From Chaetorhynchus papuensis (taxonomy: Eukaryota > Chordata > Aves > Passeriformes > Rhipiduridae): a stretch of DNA of 64,000 bases. Position 1 is the first letter of the stretch. Each line of letters starts with the position of its first letter. Below, piece by piece: positions 62,601 to 64,000 of the stretch. Below the pieces are notes generated by a model. It saw only the letters and a list, made by a program, of their open reading frames with translations. It was not told where the DNA came from and searched no databases. The position numbers and the translations under genes were made by a program. The DNA lies in the NCBI GenBank assembly GCA_013396525.1, contig VWYX01001318.1:62001-126000 (forward strand), in the 5' to 3' direction.

Positions 62601-64000
62601 TTTGTGCTGAAGAATATGAAGAAATCAGAGTGGCAGGACTGTTGAGTGGCAGTAAATGGAAAGTGAGGACAGAGACAATTTTCACTGGCTCTACTCCTTC
62701 CCTGGTTTGTTGCTTATTTTCTTTTTGATAGTGATGCAAAGAGTTGGAGCATTATCTTAGGTATTACAGGTGGGAGGCAGCCAGAGTGTTTTTTCCATTG
62801 GGGTTGCTGCTTCCACCTGAGTTTTTTGGTGATGGATATGTCATCATTGGAACCTGTTTTAATGCCAGCTAAATGTTACATAATGGTTTGTTTCACTATC
62901 CCCAGCCTGCCTTAATTCATAAAATTAAGGAAATCATTTAAAGGCTTTGCACTGTAGTTCCATTTTGTTACTGCCAGCGCAGTGAGGTGTTTGTTCACCT
63001 GGTTTTTAAAGAAAGCTTGAGAAATGGGTCTGTGTGGGACTAAGTGGGAGTAATTCAGTTTGAAGTAAGTAAAACTAAGGTGCCAATGCTGAATGTATTA
63101 AAACTCATTTAATAATTTTAGAGTCATTGTCTTTCACTTCTTAGCAATTAAGAAAAAGTACAGAAATAAAAAAAAAAAAGCACAACTGGTTTGAAGCTTA
63201 TCAAACATTAACACTGATCTTCCCTGGATTGTTAAAATATATGCATTTAGTTACCAGAGTAAACAAGTACCTATATAGACTGATTGCATAGTTCTAGGAT
63301 TTACTTTCTTTTTTCCACAACTATCTTCTGACACACCTAATTAAAATCTACTGCTTAGTTCTCCTTTGAATGTAATAAAACCCTGCCTTATTCTTTCTGT
63401 CAGTTTAATCCCTCTTTCTTTTTCATTGACACATTTCTAATACCTTTGCAGACAGGCCAGACACTTCTGCTTCATCTGTACTGAATCCACATGCTTAACA
63501 CCTTTTGACAAAATGGATACATCCTCCCTGTGGCTTGGAATTGATACACGCTGTCAAAAAGGGTTTTCTGAGTGGTCTTTCTCTGTCACCTTTACCAGAT
63601 TTTTATCCTGTTGTTGTAGAAATGTGCAGTTTAATGTTGTGTTTCAAATCATTTTTGGCTGAAAAAGTGTGTAATGGAATCAGGGTGTCCCCTGAATACT
63701 CCTAACAGTTGGAGATGTCTCTTTGTTTTGAACACCAGAATCCCAATAGACCTGTGACAGCAGTGGAATTGCACTTTTGACCTTGTTCACTAAAGTGTTG
63801 CTTTCTCTGTATGCTTAAATGAGAGTAACCAACAAGAGGTTCCTCTAAAATGTATGAGTTTCCTCTATTTGTTTCTCATAAGAAACATAGAAAGGATGCT
63901 GTGCAATTTTCAGCTGATTGTGTTTTCCACAAAAGAGAAAACAAACAAACAAAAAAACCCCCAAATCCTGCTTGATTCAAGGAGAGGTGGTAATTGTTAG
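53618..64000 (+). other. PPM1H: PPM1H intron 4 (partial, runs off the window)
   Basis: At least 10,383 bp following the gtaagt donor of exon 4. No sequence matching the expected next PPM1H exon was found, so the intron continues beyond the window. It contains an AT-rich block at 56440-57000 with clustered TAATT cores, two exon-like open segments (59208-59340 and 62070-62190), and short A runs such as 63168-63179. No transposon copy was recognised. Confidence 0.85.

Noticed and set aside
1..64000. tRNA, rRNA, microRNA, CRISPR or operon features
   Set aside because: No convincing cloverleaf, known microRNA hairpin, regularly spaced repeats or bacterial gene arrangement was seen; the window is vertebrate intron.

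Overview
This is a stretch of vertebrate, almost certainly bird, nuclear DNA. It is AT-rich and almost entirely intronic. It holds 3'-truncated or 3'-end copies of CR1 LINEs, including copies that end in the avian-type ATTCTATG-like tail, plus one probable solo retroviral LTR, microsatellites, and an assembly gap of 213 N in a GC-rich spot. There are no prokaryotic features and no CRISPR, operon or plasmid structure.

The only gene I can support is PPM1H, on the + strand. PPM1H is a metal-dependent PP2C-family Ser/Thr phosphatase that acts on LRRK2-phosphorylated Rab GTPases. Three consecutive coding exons are present: 38533-38701 (169 nt, incoming phase 2, outgoing 0), 46128-46472 (345 nt, phase 0/0) and 53505-53617 (113 nt, incoming 0, outgoing phase 2). 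Together they give 209 codons with canonical AG/GT sites. They carry the N-E-D metal-ligand motif, the catalytic F-D-G-H-A-G motif and the A-N-A-G-D-S-R motif. If the His of DGH is set to human His153, the Asp of GDSR falls exactly at 288, the known human residue, so exons 3 and 4 keep human spacing without indels. The first exon and the downstream exons (rest of catalytic core and flap domain) lie outside the window.

Layout: 1-38532 is the 3' part of a very long intron 1. It holds a CpG-dense patch near 0.8-1.1 kb, simple repeats, a CR1 tail near 29.1 kb and a probable solo LTR at about 29.6-30.0 kb on the minus strand. 38702-46127 is intron 2, with a CR1 copy at about 39.0-39.4 kb. 46473-53504 is intron 3, with a CR1 copy at about 50.07-50.6 kb that runs into a GC- and CpG-rich segment split by the gap, a second CpG-dense patch near 52.1 kb, and a compound GT/TA microsatellite near 52.8 kb. 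53618-64000 is the 5' part of intron 4, with an AT-rich possibly conserved block near 56.4-57.0 kb and two exon-like open segments (59.2 and 62.1 kb) whose frames happen to fit exon 4.

I found no convincing new biological system. The points most worth checking are the gap-split CpG-rich segment as a possible internal promoter, the in-frame exon-like segment at 62070, the skippable 345-nt catalytic exon, and the LTR with its 8-bp flanking direct repeat. Other open frames of 60-190 codons look like chance or transposon shadows.
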